A stretch of 64,000 nucleotides of DNA from Pseudoalteromonas piscicida. Lineage in GTDB: Bacteria > Pseudomonadota > Gammaproteobacteria > Enterobacterales > Alteromonadaceae. Shown here one piece after another: positions 62,479 to 64,000 of this stretch. The notes beneath the pieces were generated by a model. That model had not been told where the DNA came from. It was given only the letters and a program-made list of their open reading frames with translations, and searched no databases. How positions within the stretch are numbered: position 1 is the stretch's first letter; each line of letters begins with the position of its first letter. The stretch is from assembly GCF_002208135.1 (NCBI RefSeq), contig NZ_CP021647.1, positions 933,501 through 997,500 on the forward strand, given 5' to 3'. Both the position numbers and the translations under genes were made by a program.

Positions 62479-63060
62479 TTATACAAACAAGCTGTACATC
62501 GCAGGTTTTAGCGGCTGTAAATGTATTTTGATTTTTTCGCGAATGTCACTCGACTGGTTTTGGCTTAACTTAAAAGCGCCATGCATCGTATTGATTTTAA
62601 TCTTGAAAAAGTTAATGGCGTTAAACAGCGATTGGCGCTGATTGGCAGGCACGCTATCAAGCTGCCAATCAGTATTTGAAAACTGCTCAAAATGCGTTAT
62701 CTGCGCTTGCATTGACGCGTATTTTTCATCATCAGTAGTAATAAGCGCGAGCTCACCTTCAACTATCACATTTGCATACAACCACGTGGGGAGCTTTATG
62801 TCAGGGATAACCGCGGGTGAGAGGTAATGATCTTCACAGTGGAAAACTGCTTGAATAACACCGTCCGCGTGGAAAATTGGGTTATCTTTTGTAGCGTGTC
62901 CAAGTAAATAAGCATGGTCATCACTTAATGTTAGCGGTACAAAAACCGTCTTTATCTTGCCTTCCTGTATCACCGTCAGCGTGGCCAGCGGGTGTTTCGA
63001 GATCACAGATCTGAGTATGTTTGGATTGCTTTCAACGTAGTAGTTTCTTGGGTAGCTCAT
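62479..63060 (-). CDS. PaiB-type FMN-binding protein
   Basis: A 193-residue PaiB-family protein. Features are ISKHPLATLTVIQEGKIKTV, VFHCEDHYLSPAVIPDIKL with PTWLYANVIVEGE, and a C-terminal YSLFV. PaiB is an FMN-split-barrel protein first described as a negative regulator of sporulation and protease genes in Bacillus; in many bacteria it is associated with acetyltransferases (as PaiA/PaiB). It overlaps the GNAT gene upstream by 4 bp, consistent with that pairing. Confidence 0.88.
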   Translation of the reverse strand: MSYPRNYYVESNPNILRSVISKHPLATLTVIQEGKIKTVFVPLTLSDDHAYLLGHATKDNPIFHADGVIQAVFHCEDHYLSPAVIPDIKLPTWLYANVIVEGELALITTDDEKYASMQAQITHFEQFSNTDWQLDSVPANQRQSLFNAINFFKIKINTMHGAFKLSQNQSSDIREKIKIHLQPLKPAMYSLFV

Positions 63061-63632
63061 AACTTTTCCTCCAACCTCGCTTTCACTTCAGGCCACATCT
63101 CGTCGGTGATGGCGAATCGTGCTGTATTACGGTAACTTCCGTCGGGCAGGCGTCTATCTTTTAACGACAAGCCTTCAAAATGGGCACCGAGGCGTGCGAT
63201 AGCATTACGAGACTTATGGTTACATTCATGCGTTTGAAATTGCACTCGCACTAGTCCAATCGCCTCAAAGGCATATTTGAGCAACAGATATTTGGTGTGG
63301 GTGTTGACATGCGTGCGTTGAAATTCTGTACCAATAAAAGTATGGCCGATTTCGGCACTTAGGTTGAGTTTATCAAGTCTAAACAAGCGGCTATTACCAG
63401 CCAGTTTACCTGAATCTTTATCTATGATTGCAACAACAAGTTGTTCGCTTTCATCAAACTGCGCAGAGCCGTAAAACCATTGCTCTATGGTTTTTAGATC
63501 GCGACAATAATTGTTAAATACCCACTTCCAGATCTCAGCTTTTTTGCCACGAGCCAATAACTCAGGTAAATGCGCGGCTTCAAGCGGAGTGAGCTTGACG
63601 CGATTGGATTCTAAGGTTTGTTTTGAAAGCAT
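63057..63632 (-). CDS. RimJ/RimL-type GNAT acetyltransferase
   Basis: A 191-residue GNAT protein. Typical segments are VKLTPLEAAHLPELLARGKK, GHTFIGTEFQRTHVNTHTKY, LVRVQFQTHECNHKSRNAIA and LGAHFEGLSLKDRRLPDGSY. This is the RimJ/RimL and PA3944-like group. ATG 63632 has GGA upstream; a second ATG five codons earlier is possible. Its stop overlaps the PaiB start. The divergent MocR-type gene may regulate the pair. Confidence 0.85.
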   Translation of the reverse strand: MLSKQTLESNRVKLTPLEAAHLPELLARGKKAEIWKWVFNNYCRDLKTIEQWFYGSAQFDESEQLVVAIIDKDSGKLAGNSRLFRLDKLNLSAEIGHTFIGTEFQRTHVNTHTKYLLLKYAFEAIGLVRVQFQTHECNHKSRNAIARLGAHFEGLSLKDRRLPDGSYRNTARFAITDEMWPEVKARLEEKL

Positions 63633-63728
63633 CAATATTCCATTCATTCTGCGTTTTTAATGCTTGCATATTGCGCTGATTTTGGTTGATATAAAACAAC
63701 CAGATTTAATAACTTAATTAGACCAGTT

Positions 63729-64000
63729 TTGATTTCTATTAGCCCAAAAACACAGTCTCAAGACGCTAAACATAAACGCTTAGCAGATGTTTTACGCTGC
63801 GCCATTACCGAAGGTAAACTCACACCCGGTGACAAACTTCCTTCGGCCCGAAAGCTGGCTGAGTTACATGGTATGAACCGGCACACGGTGATGAATGCCC
63901 TACAAAACTTGGTAGCTGAAGGCTGGCTGGTGGTTAAAGAGCGTAGCGGCTATCGAGTCAATGCTGAGCTACCTATTTTCAGTAGCCAACAGATAACTTC
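63729..64000 (+). CDS. MocR/GntR-type regulator, N-terminal part (3' cut by window)
   Basis: The visible 90 codons form a GntR winged HTH: RLADVLRCAITEGKLTPGDK, LPSARKLAELHGMNRHTVMN and LVAEGWLVVKERSGYRV. The sequence then runs on as in MocR proteins, which fuse this HTH to an aminotransferase-like domain, but that part is beyond the window. The start is uncertain (TTG 63729 is used). It is divergent from the GNAT-PaiB pair, a frequent arrangement for its target genes. Confidence 0.7.
   Translation, partial: MISISPKTQSQDAKHKRLADVLRCAITEGKLTPGDKLPSARKLAELHGMNRHTVMNALQNLVAEGWLVVKERSGYRVNAELPIFSSQQIT

Overview
The window reads as chromosome of a marine gammaproteobacterium, most likely Pseudoalteromonas. 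This is inferred from gene content, not from a marker gene: a secreted subtilisin with two PPC domains, several TonB receptors, a bufferin (bufABC) operon, an L-amino-acid-oxidase-like flavoprotein, a VasX-type T6SS effector cassette, and short repeat families typical of that group. No rRNA, tRNA, CRISPR array, phage or transposase gene was seen.

Layout. 1-9.3 kb is mostly housekeeping and transport: a partial LysR regulator, a PhoD-like phosphatase carrying fibronectin-type-II-like modules, MgtC, a YqaE/Pmp3 peptide, LysE, a His-rich AztD-like zinc lipoprotein behind two Zur-like boxes, CorA, and a self-regulated hydrolase-TetR-GNAT operon. 9.3-15 kb is an accessory island: a REP-like array, then five tandem loci for membrane proteins with an N-terminal XRE-type HTH (one locus split, with two small double-glycine peptides between its halves). 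15-24 kb holds a frameshifted LysR next to a YqhD-like alcohol dehydrogenase, rsgA behind a leader-peptide/hairpin region, a frameshifted lipoprotein, an M48 protease, TM2, YidD and DUF4177 genes, a MITE-like element and a racemase. 24-29 kb is an iron-uptake set (PepSY protein, TonB receptor with Fur-like box, AraC regulator) and the exported protease. 30-32.5 kb is bufA-bufB-bufC with a second MITE-like copy in its promoter region. 32.6-39 kb holds an AraC regulator with a degenerate GGDEF protein, then a TonB receptor paired with a metallophosphatase. 39.3-45.9 kb is a T6SS effector cassette. 46-49.3 kb is the copper module copZ/copA-cueR. 49.3-58.9 kb is a pair of divergent operons: an unknown protein, a cysteine desulfurase and an aminotransferase on one side, and an L-amino-acid-oxidase-like flavoprotein, a ThDP keto-acid decarboxylase and a BBE-type flavoprotein on the other. 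58.9-64 kb has a 148-bp tandem repeat and mixed small genes, ending in a partial MocR-type regulator.

How the parts fit. Three promoters share one CueR-type architecture (TTGACC, a 19-bp spacer, then an -10 element): copZ, copA, and the operon that starts with the unknown 286-residue protein. This ties the sulfur/amino-acid operon to copper. The divergent flavoprotein/decarboxylase operon may belong to the same pathway. I regard this as the best candidate for an undescribed system, possibly a copper-induced, sulfur-containing metabolite. The HTH-membrane paralog array is the second candidate.

Caution on broken genes. Six apparent reading-frame breaks in five genes (LysR twice, lipoprotein, TonB receptor, T6SS effector, aminotransferase) can each be repaired by adding one base to a homopolymer or doubled base. 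That pattern looks more like indel errors in the sequence than real decay, so these genes are annotated at full span.
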